This document shows, piece by piece, positions 45,966-54,437 of a stretch of DNA of 64,000 nucleotides (the first letter of the stretch is position 1; the number at the start of each line of letters is the position of its first letter). The stretch comes from Acinetobacter dispersus (GTDB lineage: Bacteria > Pseudomonadota > Gammaproteobacteria > Pseudomonadales > Moraxellaceae). Made by a program: the position numbers and the translations under genes. The notes beneath the pieces were generated by a model. That model did no database searches and was not told where the DNA came from. It was given only the letters and a program-made list of their open reading frames with translations. Location: the NCBI RefSeq assembly GCF_009884975.1, contig NZ_CP041970.1, positions 558,001 through 622,000 of the forward strand. The letters are read 5' to 3'.

Positions 45966-46421
45966 ATGCCTAAATATGTAGTGATGAAACAGAGCTTCAA
46001 TGCACCAATCGACTTTATTTTTCTACTTTTTTCTAAACACCGAACATTCAATACGGTTTTGTGGCCGCTTCAATCTGTAATGATAAAATCGTCTCAGGAT
46101 GTTGAAAATAGCGATGGTGTAGGCTCAATTCGAAAAATGGGGATAGGGCCATTCAAGCCGATCCAAGAAGAAATTACTCAAAGTATGTCCAATGAGTTGA
46201 TTGAATATAGAATGTTAAAGAATAGCCTGTTTTCTTACCATTTAGGCCGATTGGAATTTGAAAAGGCTGGCAATTGCACAAATTTAACCTATACGATTTG
46301 GTTAGACAGCAGAATTCCTTTAGTTACCAACATTACCCTTATGCAGCTTAAGTCTTCGGCTACACGTGGTTTGAAAAAAATTGCAATTCAAATGAATCAA
46401 TTTAAGATTAAAGAACTGTAA
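45966..46421 (+). CDS. SRPBCC (polyketide cyclase/START-like) family protein
   Basis: 151 residues with the helix-grip layout: MKQSFNAPIDFIFLLFSKHRTFNTVLWPLQSVMIKSS, then VGSIRKMGIGPFKPIQEEITQSMSNELIEYRML, LGRLEFEKAGNCTNLTYTIWLDSRIPL and the long C-terminal helix ATRGLKKIAIQMNQF. Such proteins bind hydrophobic ligands in a deep cavity. It is 113 bp upstream of an Acr1-like reductase on the same strand and may act with it on lipids; this is inference. Confidence 0.75.
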   Translation: MPKYVVMKQSFNAPIDFIFLLFSKHRTFNTVLWPLQSVMIKSSQDVENSDGVGSIRKMGIGPFKPIQEEITQSMSNELIEYRMLKNSLFSYHLGRLEFEKAGNCTNLTYTIWLDSRIPLVTNITLMQLKSSATRGLKKIAIQMNQFKIKEL

Positions 46422-46534
46422 TTTTTCTAGCATGTCATTTAAGAAAAAGAATGAACACAAACATTGATCTGAAGTTACTGCTGTTAGATGCTCTGTATCA
46501 GGATGTTCGGTAATATCGTAATTAAGGAATTATA

Positions 46535-47341
46535 ATGAATTTAAGTAAAAAGACGATCATTATTACAGGTGCCTCAAGTGGGATTGGCGCAGAGGCGGCG
46601 ATTCAACTTGCTCAAGCAGGAGCAACAGTTTGCCTTATTGCACGTCGTATTGATGAGTTACAGAAGATTCAGGCAACGATTCAATTTCAATCAGGTAAAG
46701 CCTCTATTTATCCAGCGGATATCACCGATCCCGAGCAGCTCAAAGGCTGCTTAGATAAAATATTGTCTGAACATCAAAAGATTGATGTATTAGTAAATAA
46801 CGCTGCACGTTCAATCAGACGTCCTATTCTTGAGTCACTTGATCGTTTACATGATTATGAACGCACCATGCAGATTAATTATTTTGCTGCTGTGAATATG
46901 ACACTGCATTTATTACCTCATTTTCTGAAAAATGGCGCAGGGCATATTGTGAATATATCGACCATGTCGACACAAGTTCCGATTCCTTTGTTCTCGGCCT
47001 ATCTCGCCAGTAAATCTGCGCTTGAATCTTTTTCCCGTTCTTTGTCGATGGAATTAAAGAACAAAGGAATTGATGTCAGTATCGTGTATTTCCCAATGGT
47101 CAGAACGCCAATGTCATCGAAAACAGCCATTTATAAACATATGAAAATGCTGGATACGCCTGCCGCAGCGGGATGGATTGTAAAAGCCATAGAAGGGAAA
47201 TCTTATCGGGTTAGTAGTAAAGCAGGGCTGGTTGCCAATGCATTATTAAATACGACGCCGACATGGATGATGAATCTGTCCCGACCACTATTTCAGTTAA
47301 TGGATAAGCGCTTAAAAAGTAAATTAAAAACGGAGGCTTAA
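46535..47341 (+). CDS. Acr1-like short-chain dehydrogenase/reductase
   Basis: 268 residues, classical SDR with TGASSGIG (11-18), NNAA and the catalytic Tyr156-x3-Lys160. The stretch NNAARSIRRPILESLDRLHDYERTMQINYF closely recalls the reductase domain of Acinetobacter Acr1 (fatty acyl-CoA reductase), as does VYFPMVRTPM with KTAIYKH. It lacks the N-terminal extension of Acr1. A fatty acyl or fatty aldehyde substrate is therefore plausible but not shown. Confidence 0.82.
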   Translation: MNLSKKTIIITGASSGIGAEAAIQLAQAGATVCLIARRIDELQKIQATIQFQSGKASIYPADITDPEQLKGCLDKILSEHQKIDVLVNNAARSIRRPILESLDRLHDYERTMQINYFAAVNMTLHLLPHFLKNGAGHIVNISTMSTQVPIPLFSAYLASKSALESFSRSLSMELKNKGIDVSIVYFPMVRTPMSSKTAIYKHMKMLDTPAAAGWIVKAIEGKSYRVSSKAGLVANALLNTTPTWMMNLSRPLFQLMDKRLKSKLKTEA

Positions 47342-47375
47342 GTTCAAAAATTTGGTTATCGATTTTTTGATATAA

Positions 47376-47399
47376 GAAAAGCAGCGTGTGCTGCTTTTC
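47376..47399. terminator. Bidirectional terminator
   Basis: GAAAAGCAGC and GCTGCTTTTC form a perfect 10-bp stem with a GTGT loop between the convergent SDR and IclR genes. Confidence 0.8.
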
Positions 47400-47403
47400 A
47401 TCA

Positions 47404-48216
47404 TTAATAAATAAATTTAGAAATTTTTTCTGCAGTTTGAATAACCGCCTCGGCAACATCATTTCTAAAATAGTGTTCATCATAACTACCGAGTGGGCAA
47501 CTCACGGATAAAACGGCAGCCATTTTATGGGTGGATTGTTTATAAATCGGAGCAGCACAGGCAGCCATGTCATGATTGTAATGGCCCCAACTCACCATAG
47601 AGCGTTGGGTTTTAACGAAACTCAGACGCTGTAACAGTGCTTTAAGATTGGTCGGGGTTAACTCTGAAAAAGTATCCCATTGATTAAAACCTTTATAGCG
47701 CTCTTTAATTTCTGTTTCGGTTAGATCGGCTAACAGCATTTGTCCAATCACGGTTGCATGGGCAGGCCAGCGTGTGCCTAGGCCAATATTACTGGTGAAT
47801 GTGCCATTGGATTGAATATTGTTGATAAAGACAATATGCGTACCTTCTAATATAGAAAGATGGACTGCAAGTTGAGTTTGATCGCGTAACTCTTTCATTA
47901 GCGGTGTTGCCAAGTCCAATAATGACTGTTTGGCTAGGCTATTAAAACCAAGCTCCATGACCTTAGAGTCCAAAGCATACGTTTTCTGTGAAGCTTTGCG
48001 TAAAAAGCCACAAGACTCCAGCGTATAGATCAGACGGAAAGCACTGGAACGGTTGACGTCCAGAATTTCTGCGATTTCTGTAATTGTCATTTCTTGGGTT
48101 TGCTGGTTAAACGCTTGCAAGATTGCCAAACCACGCACTAAGCCAGGGACTAAATAGCGTTCCTCATTTTTTATTGCATCAGATTCTTGGGAGTCTGTTT
48201 CAATTGTTGAATTCAT
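47404..48216 (-). CDS. IclR-family regulator of the aromatic-degradation operon
   Basis: 270 residues from the ATG at 48216; a TTG ten codons earlier is unlikely. The N-terminal winged HTH is VRGLAILQAFNQQTQEMTITEIAEILDVNRSSAFRLIYTLESCGFL. The C-terminal GAF-like effector domain includes TRWPAHATVIGQMLLADL and AACAAPIYKQSTHKMAAVLSVSCPLG. It is divergent from the Rieske operon. Matching palindromes lie before both genes and before the distal porin, so it probably controls all three transcription units. Confidence 0.9.
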   Translation of the reverse strand: MNSTIETDSQESDAIKNEERYLVPGLVRGLAILQAFNQQTQEMTITEIAEILDVNRSSAFRLIYTLESCGFLRKASQKTYALDSKVMELGFNSLAKQSLLDLATPLMKELRDQTQLAVHLSILEGTHIVFINNIQSNGTFTSNIGLGTRWPAHATVIGQMLLADLTETEIKERYKGFNQWDTFSELTPTNLKALLQRLSFVKTQRSMVSWGHYNHDMAACAAPIYKQSTHKMAAVLSVSCPLGSYDEHYFRNDVAEAVIQTAEKISKFIY

Positions 48217-48305
48217 GTGTTCAATTTTCCTATCAAAAAATCGCAAAACAGTACATTTCGTTTTCTTAGGATTCTATTGTAACTGCAAATAGATTGTTTA
48301 AATAT

Positions 48306-48325
48306 TTTTTTATATATAAAACAAA
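48306..48325. promoter_or_regulatory. IclR-type site 1 (upstream of iclR)
   Basis: TTTTTTATATATAAAACAAA matches the 20-bp site before the ferredoxin gene at 19 of 20 positions. It lies about 90 bp upstream of the IclR start, fitting autoregulation. Confidence 0.55.
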
Positions 48326-48395
48326 ATTTTTTTAGTAAAACGTAAAAGAATGTGTTCTAAAAATCAAGTTATTGAATTTTAAAAATATATTTAAT

Positions 48396-48425
48396 TTGAC
48401 AGAAAAAACATCATGGGAGTATTCT
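48396..48425 (+). promoter_or_regulatory. Sigma70-like promoter of the Rieske operon
   Basis: TTGACA (48396-48401) is followed after 18 bp by TATTCT (48420-48425). This is the best -35/-10 pair in the region and predicts a transcript start near 48432, upstream of the palindrome at 48452. Confidence 0.55.
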
Positions 48426-48451
48426 TATCTAAAGTTTGTTATATCAAATAA

Positions 48452-48471
48452 TGTTTTATATATAAAACAAA
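48452..48471. promoter_or_regulatory. IclR-type site 2 (upstream of the Rieske operon)
   Basis: TGTTTTATATATAAAACAAA contains the perfect 16-bp palindrome GTTTTATATATAAAAC (48453-48468). It ends 13 bp before the ferredoxin start and abuts its GAGG ribosome site, so bound protein would sit just downstream of the predicted promoter. Confidence 0.65.
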
Positions 48472-48484
48472 TGAGGATGCAAGG

Positions 48485-48790
48485 ATGAGTTGGATCTCAG
48501 TTTGTCAGCAAGACGACATCACCGAAGACGAGCCGAAAGCCATTGAAGTCGACGGTAAAAAAATTGGCGTATTTTTCATCGATGATAATTACTTTGCCAT
48601 CGAGAATGTTTGCCCACATGCCTTTGCCTTGTTAACAGAAGGCTTTATCGAAGATCAAACAGTGGAATGCCCATTGCATGAGGCGATCTTTGATATCCAG
48701 ACAGGTGAGTTGAAGAGTGGACCAGGATGCCGTGATTTGTGCACCTATCCAGTACGTGTTGAAGGGCAGGACGTTCAAATTCAACTATAA
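48485..48790 (+). CDS. Rieske-type [2Fe-2S] ferredoxin
   Basis: 101 residues. The Rieske cluster ligands are Cys43-x-His45 (CPHAFALLTEG) and Cys62-x2-His65 (CPLHEAIFD). This is the electron carrier between an NADH-dependent reductase and the oxygenase, both encoded downstream in the same operon. It is the first gene of the operon, 25 bp from the next. Confidence 0.92.
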   Translation: MSWISVCQQDDITEDEPKAIEVDGKKIGVFFIDDNYFAIENVCPHAFALLTEGFIEDQTVECPLHEAIFDIQTGELKSGPGCRDLCTYPVRVEGQDVQIQL

Positions 48791-48815
48791 GTTTTATTTT
48801 AAAGGATGGAATCTC

Positions 48816-49115
48816 ATGAAAACTTTTAATGAGAAGCTAGCGAACTGGATTCATGCCACGCCAGCGACCGAAGCAGGGATTAACAATATTCAGATACCGG
48901 GACAGGCAGAGCTGCTGGTTTGGCAAACACGTTATAAAGAGCCAACTGTCTATGAACAGGATTTTGTTCAACATCTCATCAAAGCCTTTTCTACAGGCGT
49001 CACTGAACTCACTGATTTAGTCCAGTCTTTAAACCAGCAAGGTTTTCGCTGTGAATCTGGTGAGCTTTGGACTTCTGAAAAGTTCTCAGAAGAAATGCAA
49101 CGTTTAGGTTATTAA
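48816..49115 (+). CDS. Recombinase-like helix-turn-helix small protein
   Basis: 99 residues from the ATG at 48816 with AAAGGATGG upstream; a longer frame from 48717 is an artefact overlapping the ferredoxin. It contains NNIQIPGQAELLVWQTRYKEPTVYEQ and a C-terminal helix pair ELTDLVQSLNQQGFRCESGELWTSEKFSEEMQRLGY. The latter resembles the 'N-x-x-G-x-x-T/S-x-x-G-x-x-W-T' segment of serine recombinases. There is no catalytic domain. I recall similar proteins beside Rieske oxygenase genes; their role is unknown. Confidence 0.75.
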   Translation: MKTFNEKLANWIHATPATEAGINNIQIPGQAELLVWQTRYKEPTVYEQDFVQHLIKAFSTGVTELTDLVQSLNQQGFRCESGELWTSEKFSEEMQRLGY

Positions 49116-49132
49116 TTCAAGGAAGAATAGTG

Positions 49133-50200
49133 ATGAACGCAGCAGTATCAGTTACTCCAAGTGTAGAAGAGTATTTAGATTTAGGTTTACGTGATCAGTG
49201 GCATCCTCTGTTAGCAAGCTGGGAAGTGGCTGCAAATCCAGTCGGTATTACCCGTTTAGGTGAAAATATCGTGGTTTGGCGTGACGCAGAAGGTCAGGTT
49301 CATGCTTTGGAAGATCGCTGTCCGCATCGTGGCGCACGTCTTTCTTTAGGCTGGAATCTGGGCAATCGTGTGGCTTGCTGGTATCACGGTGTTGAAGTTC
49401 GCCATGATGGCGTTGTGGAAGATGTGCCTGCTGTACATGATTGTCCAATGAAAGGCACTTCATGTGTAAAGAGCTATCCTGTGATTGAGCAGCATGGTGC
49501 AATTTTCATGTGGTTTGGTATCGATACCAATGAAGCGCCTAAGCCGCTAGATTTTCCTGAACAACTGGCAAGTGAAGAATGGAGTTCATTTCTGTGTCAG
49601 GCGGACTGGAAAGTGAATCATCAATATGCGATTGATAATGTGATGGACCCGATGCATGGTAGTTATTTGCATTGCACCTCACACTCAATGGCAGAGGGTG
49701 ATCGTACGGCGGAAATGAAACACCGTTCGACCCCAAATGGTTTTATTTTTGAAAAAGAAGGCCAAGTCGGTGTGAATTTTGACTGGGTTGAATATGCCAA
49801 TACAGGTGCAAGCTGGTTACGTCTCTCAATTCCGTATCGTAAAGACTTTGGCCCAGGCGGCGAGTTCTGGATCGTGGGTTATGCCACACCGATTGATGAA
49901 AAAAATACCCGTGTGTTCTTCTGGCGCTGTCGTAAAGTCAGTGGTTGGCAACGTCATGTCTGGCGCTTCCTTTACCGCAACCATTTAGAAAAATTGCATT
50001 GGGATGTATTGGAACAGGATCGGATTATTTTAGAACATCTTGCACCGAATGCACGTCAACACGAATTCCTCTATCAGCATGATGTCGGACTCTCTCGTTT
50101 ACGCCGTTTAATGAAAAAAGAAGCGGAAAAACAGTTAAAGAAAATTGCAGCACTCAATAGTTCAAACCGTATTGAAATGCAGGAAGAAGTTCATGGTTAA
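49133..50200 (+). CDS. Rieske non-haem iron oxygenase, alpha subunit
   Basis: 355 residues. The N-terminal Rieske domain has Cys63-x-His65 (CPHRGARLS) and Cys82-x2-His85 (CWYHG). The catalytic domain has the mononuclear-iron motif AIDNVMDPMHGSYLH with His175 and His180 and the bridging Asp168. The size and absence of a beta-subunit gene point to an alpha-only (phthalate/carbazole-type) oxygenase. With the ferredoxin and FAD reductase of this operon it makes a three-component system that hydroxylates or cis-dihydroxylates an aromatic ring. Start at 49133 (AAGGAAG seven bases upstream). Confidence 0.93.
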   Translation: MNAAVSVTPSVEEYLDLGLRDQWHPLLASWEVAANPVGITRLGENIVVWRDAEGQVHALEDRCPHRGARLSLGWNLGNRVACWYHGVEVRHDGVVEDVPAVHDCPMKGTSCVKSYPVIEQHGAIFMWFGIDTNEAPKPLDFPEQLASEEWSSFLCQADWKVNHQYAIDNVMDPMHGSYLHCTSHSMAEGDRTAEMKHRSTPNGFIFEKEGQVGVNFDWVEYANTGASWLRLSIPYRKDFGPGGEFWIVGYATPIDEKNTRVFFWRCRKVSGWQRHVWRFLYRNHLEKLHWDVLEQDRIILEHLAPNARQHEFLYQHDVGLSRLRRLMKKEAEKQLKKIAALNSSNRIEMQEEVHG

Positions 50201-50957
50201 TGTCGCATTGTTGCAGGACAAAAAAGTCCTTGTCACAGGTGCGGCAAGAGGCTTGGGTCTAGACTTTGCACAAGCGATTGCGGAAGCAGGTGCGCAAGTG
50301 GTCATGGCTGATATCTTGACTGATCTCGTACAGCAAGAAGCAAAAGTATTGCGGGCAAAAGGTTTAAGGATTGACGCAGTCAGCATTGACCTTGCAAGTG
50401 CGAACTCGATTGAACAGGCGGTTCAACAGGCTGCTGAACGCATGGGTGGAATGGATGGTTTGGTGAATTGTGCGGCACTGGCAACCAATGTGGGTGGCAA
50501 AAGCATGATGGATTATGACGCAGATATTTGGGATCGGGTCATGAACATTAATGTCAAAGGTACTTGGTTGGTGACCAAGGCTGCGGTGCCTTATCTCAAA
50601 CAGTCCAGTGCAGGCAAGATCATTAATGTGGCTTCGGATACAGCGTTGTGGGGTGCTCCCAACCTCATGGCCTATGTCGCGAGCAAAGGTGCATTAACCG
50701 CAATGACACGTTCCATGGCGAGAGAACTTGGGCCATTCAATATCTGTATTAACACGCTGTCACCAGGCTTAACTTTGGTTGAAGCAACAGCCTATGTGCC
50801 ACAAGAACGTCATGATTTATATGTGAATGGTCGTGCGATTCAACGTCAGCAATTACCACAGGATTTGAACGGAACAGCCCTTTATTTGCTATCAGATTTG
50901 TCCTCGTTTGTGACAGGACAGAATATTCCAGTAAATGGCGGTTTTGTCTTTAATTAA
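50193..50957 (+). CDS. SDR oxidoreductase, probable dihydrodiol dehydrogenase
   Basis: 254 residues from the ATG at 50193, overlapping the oxygenase stop by 8 bp, with AGGAAG upstream. The NAD motif is TGAARGLG (15-22), followed by NCAA, and the catalytic pair is Tyr161-x3-Lys165. Between a Rieske oxygenase and an extradiol dioxygenase the natural role is oxidation of a cis-dihydrodiol to a catechol. This is inferred from position; the SDR fold does not define the substrate. Confidence 0.87.
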   Translation: MVNVALLQDKKVLVTGAARGLGLDFAQAIAEAGAQVVMADILTDLVQQEAKVLRAKGLRIDAVSIDLASANSIEQAVQQAAERMGGMDGLVNCAALATNVGGKSMMDYDADIWDRVMNINVKGTWLVTKAAVPYLKQSSAGKIINVASDTALWGAPNLMAYVASKGALTAMTRSMARELGPFNICINTLSPGLTLVEATAYVPQERHDLYVNGRAIQRQQLPQDLNGTALYLLSDLSSFVTGQNIPVNGGFVFN

Positions 50958-50968
50958 GGAGTAATCTC

Positions 50969-51901
50969 ATGATTACAGGGATTGAGATTTTAAAGTTTGG
51001 CGTTGAAGACAGAGCTGCTTCGAATAAATTTTTGGCAGATTTCGGTCTCAAGCAAAGTCAGTCAGATATAGAAGGGACGGATCTTTACCAGACACAAAAT
51101 GGCAGCAAGATCTATTTATTTGATTGCGATGATATCCGCTTACCTAAAGCAATCGAGTCAGGTTCAACGCTACGTGAAGTGACTTGGGGGCTAGATGATG
51201 CGGCACAGGATTTGGCAAATTTAGCACTTCGTCTAAATGATGTGGAGGGTTATCAAGCCAGTACGGATATGGTGCAATGCATAGATCCAAATGGCATGAC
51301 TATCCGTTTTCAAAAGAGTTTTACCCAAGAGCTGCCTGCATTAAAAACAGAAGGCATTAACCAATATGGCAATGTGCAACGTGTCAATGCAGCAAGTCCT
51401 GTATATGAAAAAGGACAACCTGTTGCGATTGGTCATGTAGTGTTTTTTACCCCAGATTTAGAAAAAACTGAAAATTTCTATCGTGAGAAACTTGGTTTCT
51501 TCTTATCAGATGCTTATCGCAATCGTGGTGCATTCTTACGCTGTCGCGGTAAAGGTTTCCACCATGACCTGTTCTTGCTTTCAGTGCCAAATAAACCTGC
51601 TGGACTCAATCACGTCGCATTCGTCGTTCGTGATATCCATGAGGTGATTGGTGGTGGATTGAACATGAACCGTTCTGATTGGTCGACTTTCATTGGCCCA
51701 GGACGTCATCCGATTTCTTCAGCTTACTTCTGGTATGTCAATTCACCGCTTGGTGGTGCGTTTGAGTATTACACCAATGATGATTACCTGACCGAAGAAT
51801 GGCAGCCACGTATCGAAGAGCATCGTCTGGAACTCTTTACAGAATGGGCGATTGAAGGCGGTCTGGATGATCACACTCGTCGTCAAGTCAAACCTGCATA
51901 A
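50969..51901 (+). CDS. Type I extradiol (meta-cleavage) dioxygenase, VOC family
   Basis: 310 residues with two VOC modules. The C-terminal one carries the full iron triad: His156 (AIGHVVFF), His215 (LNHVAFVV) and Glu266 (GAFEYYTND). This is the pattern of 2,3-dihydroxybiphenyl-type ring-cleavage enzymes. It would open the catechol made by the oxygenase and SDR next to the hydroxyl groups. The ribosome site AAGGAGTAATCTC is strong. Confidence 0.88.
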   Translation: MITGIEILKFGVEDRAASNKFLADFGLKQSQSDIEGTDLYQTQNGSKIYLFDCDDIRLPKAIESGSTLREVTWGLDDAAQDLANLALRLNDVEGYQASTDMVQCIDPNGMTIRFQKSFTQELPALKTEGINQYGNVQRVNAASPVYEKGQPVAIGHVVFFTPDLEKTENFYREKLGFFLSDAYRNRGAFLRCRGKGFHHDLFLLSVPNKPAGLNHVAFVVRDIHEVIGGGLNMNRSDWSTFIGPGRHPISSAYFWYVNSPLGGAFEYYTNDDYLTEEWQPRIEEHRLELFTEWAIEGGLDDHTRRQVKPA

Positions 51902-51928
51902 GTACAGATCGGGCAGGGAGAATAAGCT

Positions 51929-53140
51929 ATGGACAGAATCGTAATTGTGGGTGCAGGACAAGCAGCAGGCTGGGCAGTCAGTACTTTGCGCCAGAATGGA
52001 TATTCAGGTGAAATTCATGTGGTCTCAAATGAAGATCGTGTGTTTTATGAACGTCCACCATTGTCAAAACAGGTACTTTCAAAAGAAGCCACTTATGAAA
52101 GCTTGCATCTGTTTTCTCCAGAGCAGGTGCAGGATTTTAATATCCAATGGCACAAGCCAGCAGTTGCTACTCAGGTAGATCGCCAGCAGAAGCAGGTGGT
52201 TCTGGAAAGTGGTCAGGTTTTACCGTATGACAAATTGTTGATTGCCACAGGTAGCCGTGCGCGTGTGCCTGTGAATACGTGGCAGTTTATTCCCAATGTG
52301 GTGACTTTACGTAATGTTCAGGATTGTGAGCGTTTAGCCGAAATCTTGCAGCATTCGCAAAAGTTAGCCGTGATTGGTGGTGGCTGGATTGGTCTGGAAA
52401 TTGCAGCGACGGCACGTAAACAAGGCAAAGAGGTTCATATTTTTGAATATGGCGATCGTCTTTGTGCACGTAGTGTTAGCCCTGATGTATCTGCTTTTCT
52501 GAAAAGCATGCATGAGCAGCAAGGTACCCAGATTCATTTAGACAGTAAAAATCTGCATTTGATTGAAGCGGGTCAGCAAAAAGTTGAAGTGGTCAATCAT
52601 CCGAATACAAGTGAGCTGTTTGATTGTGTGGTTGTAGGTGCAGGTGCTGATATTGCCAAAGAGCTTGGTGTCAATGCGGGCTTGGACGTGAAAGATGGCA
52701 TCGTGGTGAATTGTTTTGGACAGACTTCCGACCAGGATATTTATGCCGCAGGTGATGTTGCGATTCATCCGGGGCTTGGCTATTGCATTCAGTCATGGGC
52801 CAATGCACAGAATCAGGCCATTGCCGCTGCAAAATCAATGCTGGGTATTGAAACCGAATATAGCGATATTCCATGGTTATGGTCAGATCAGTATCACTTC
52901 AATATTCAGATTTTAGGCACCTATCAACCTGAAAAAACAGGGCAGATTGTGGTTCGTAAAAGCGCAGATGATCAATGCAGTTATTTATATCTGGATGAGC
53001 AAAATCGTTTACTCAATATGATCGCAATCAATGATTCAAAACTGGTCAAACTGGCAAAGCGCTGGATGCAGTCGAATACCGAGTTAGACCCCAAATTATT
53101 AGCAGACCCTGAATTTAATGTAATGAAATTAAAACCATAA
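51929..53140 (+). CDS. FAD-dependent ferredoxin reductase of the oxygenase system
   Basis: 403 residues. FAD-binding GAGQAAG (8-14), the ring-hydroxylase reductase signature YERPPLSK, the NAD-binding IGGGWIGLEIAATARKQGKEV and the second FAD motif DIYAAGDVA are all present. It transfers electrons from NADH to the Rieske ferredoxin. Length and motifs match BphA4/ThcD-type reductases. Confidence 0.91.
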   Translation: MDRIVIVGAGQAAGWAVSTLRQNGYSGEIHVVSNEDRVFYERPPLSKQVLSKEATYESLHLFSPEQVQDFNIQWHKPAVATQVDRQQKQVVLESGQVLPYDKLLIATGSRARVPVNTWQFIPNVVTLRNVQDCERLAEILQHSQKLAVIGGGWIGLEIAATARKQGKEVHIFEYGDRLCARSVSPDVSAFLKSMHEQQGTQIHLDSKNLHLIEAGQQKVEVVNHPNTSELFDCVVVGAGADIAKELGVNAGLDVKDGIVVNCFGQTSDQDIYAAGDVAIHPGLGYCIQSWANAQNQAIAAAKSMLGIETEYSDIPWLWSDQYHFNIQILGTYQPEKTGQIVVRKSADDQCSYLYLDEQNRLLNMIAINDSKLVKLAKRWMQSNTELDPKLLADPEFNVMKLKP

Positions 53141-53180
53141 ACATTAAATCCGGTTCATGACTCAATCGAAGGAATGAAGT

Positions 53181-54404
53181 ATGAGTAATGAAGAGAAAAG
53201 TGGATTAAAGCATTGGGTTCCTGCTTTCGTCCTGATGGTATGTGTCGTTCTGGCATTTTTCGACAAAATCAGTATCGCGGTCTTGTTTGCTGACCCGCAC
53301 TTCCAAGGTGCGATGGGGATTGCACAAGATAAGGCAAAACTCGGATGGCTCATGACCAGCTTCTTGCTGGCTTATGGTTTTTCATCGGTCTTTTTGAGTT
53401 TCCTCGGCGATATTTTTAATCCGAAGAAAATGCTGTTCTGGAGCGTCGCATCATGGGGCTTGCTCATGTTCTGTATGGGTTTTACCACCAACTATACAGG
53501 CATGTTGATCCTGCGCGTTTTGCTTGGTCTAGCTGAAGGACCCTTATTTGCACTGGCGTATGCCATCGTGAAGCAAACTTATACCGACCGTCAGCAAGCA
53601 CGTGCTTCGACCATGTTTTTATTAGGAACCCCGATTGGTGCATTCCTCGGTTTTCCAATTACTGCTGCAGTATTGGCAAAGCATGATTGGCATACCACAT
53701 TCTTCGTGATGGCGGGTTTAACTGTGATTGCATTACTTGCGATTGCATTTGGTTTACGTAATTTACAGCTCAAGAAAACCATTGAATTGGAGTCGACCAG
53801 CAAACGCGTCAATTTCAAAGGTCATATTCACAACACCAAAGTACTATTACAGAACCGTGCCTTCTGGTTGGTGTGTATTTTCAATATTGCCTTGATGACC
53901 TATCTATGGGGCTTAAACAGTTGGGTACCTTCTTATCTGATTCAGGACAAGGGCTTTAACCTGAAAGAGTTTGGTGTTTATTCAAGCCTTCCATTTATTG
54001 CCATGCTGATTGGTGAAGTGATCGGTGCTTTCCTTTCGGACAAGTTAGGCCGCCGTGCTGTTCAGGTTTTCAGTGGCCTGTTGGTGGCAGGCATCTTTAT
54101 GTATGTCATGGTCATTATGACTGATCCGATTCTCGTGATCGCAGCAATGTCTTTAAGCGCAATGGCTTGGGGCTTTGGTGTCGCAGCCGTATTCGCTTTA
54201 CTTGCCCGTGTAACAACTGCCGATGTTGGTGCAACTGCGGGTGGAATTTTCAACGGAATGGGTAATTTTGCCAGCGCAATTGCACCTGTTCTGATCGGTT
54301 ACATCGTGATGCAAACACATAGTTTTAATTTAGGAATTACCTTCTTGGCAGCCGTCGCTGTGATTGGATCGTTCTTCTTAGTTCCTTTATTGAAACGTTA
54401 TTAA
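53181..54404 (+). CDS. MFS transporter, anion:cation symporter-like
   Basis: 407-residue inner-membrane protein. It opens with HWVPAFVLMVCVVLAFFDKISIAVLFADPHF and contains GWLMTSFLLAYGFSSVFLSFLGDIFNPKKMLFWSV and LGLAEGPLFALAYAIVKQTY, a pattern shared by the ACS family that imports organic anions. Its place within the operon suggests uptake of the aromatic substrate. Confidence 0.86.
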   Translation: MSNEEKSGLKHWVPAFVLMVCVVLAFFDKISIAVLFADPHFQGAMGIAQDKAKLGWLMTSFLLAYGFSSVFLSFLGDIFNPKKMLFWSVASWGLLMFCMGFTTNYTGMLILRVLLGLAEGPLFALAYAIVKQTYTDRQQARASTMFLLGTPIGAFLGFPITAAVLAKHDWHTTFFVMAGLTVIALLAIAFGLRNLQLKKTIELESTSKRVNFKGHIHNTKVLLQNRAFWLVCIFNIALMTYLWGLNSWVPSYLIQDKGFNLKEFGVYSSLPFIAMLIGEVIGAFLSDKLGRRAVQVFSGLLVAGIFMYVMVIMTDPILVIAAMSLSAMAWGFGVAAVFALLARVTTADVGATAGGIFNGMGNFASAIAPVLIGYIVMQTHSFNLGITFLAAVAVIGSFFLVPLLKRY

Positions 54405-54437
54405 TCAAAATATTGAACAAAACCTAGGAGTTAAAAC

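Noticed and set aside
48816..49115. Mobile-element recombinase
   Set aside because: Only the HTH-like segment is present; no catalytic Ser or Tyr domain, no inverted repeats, and it sits mid-operon in frame with neighbours.
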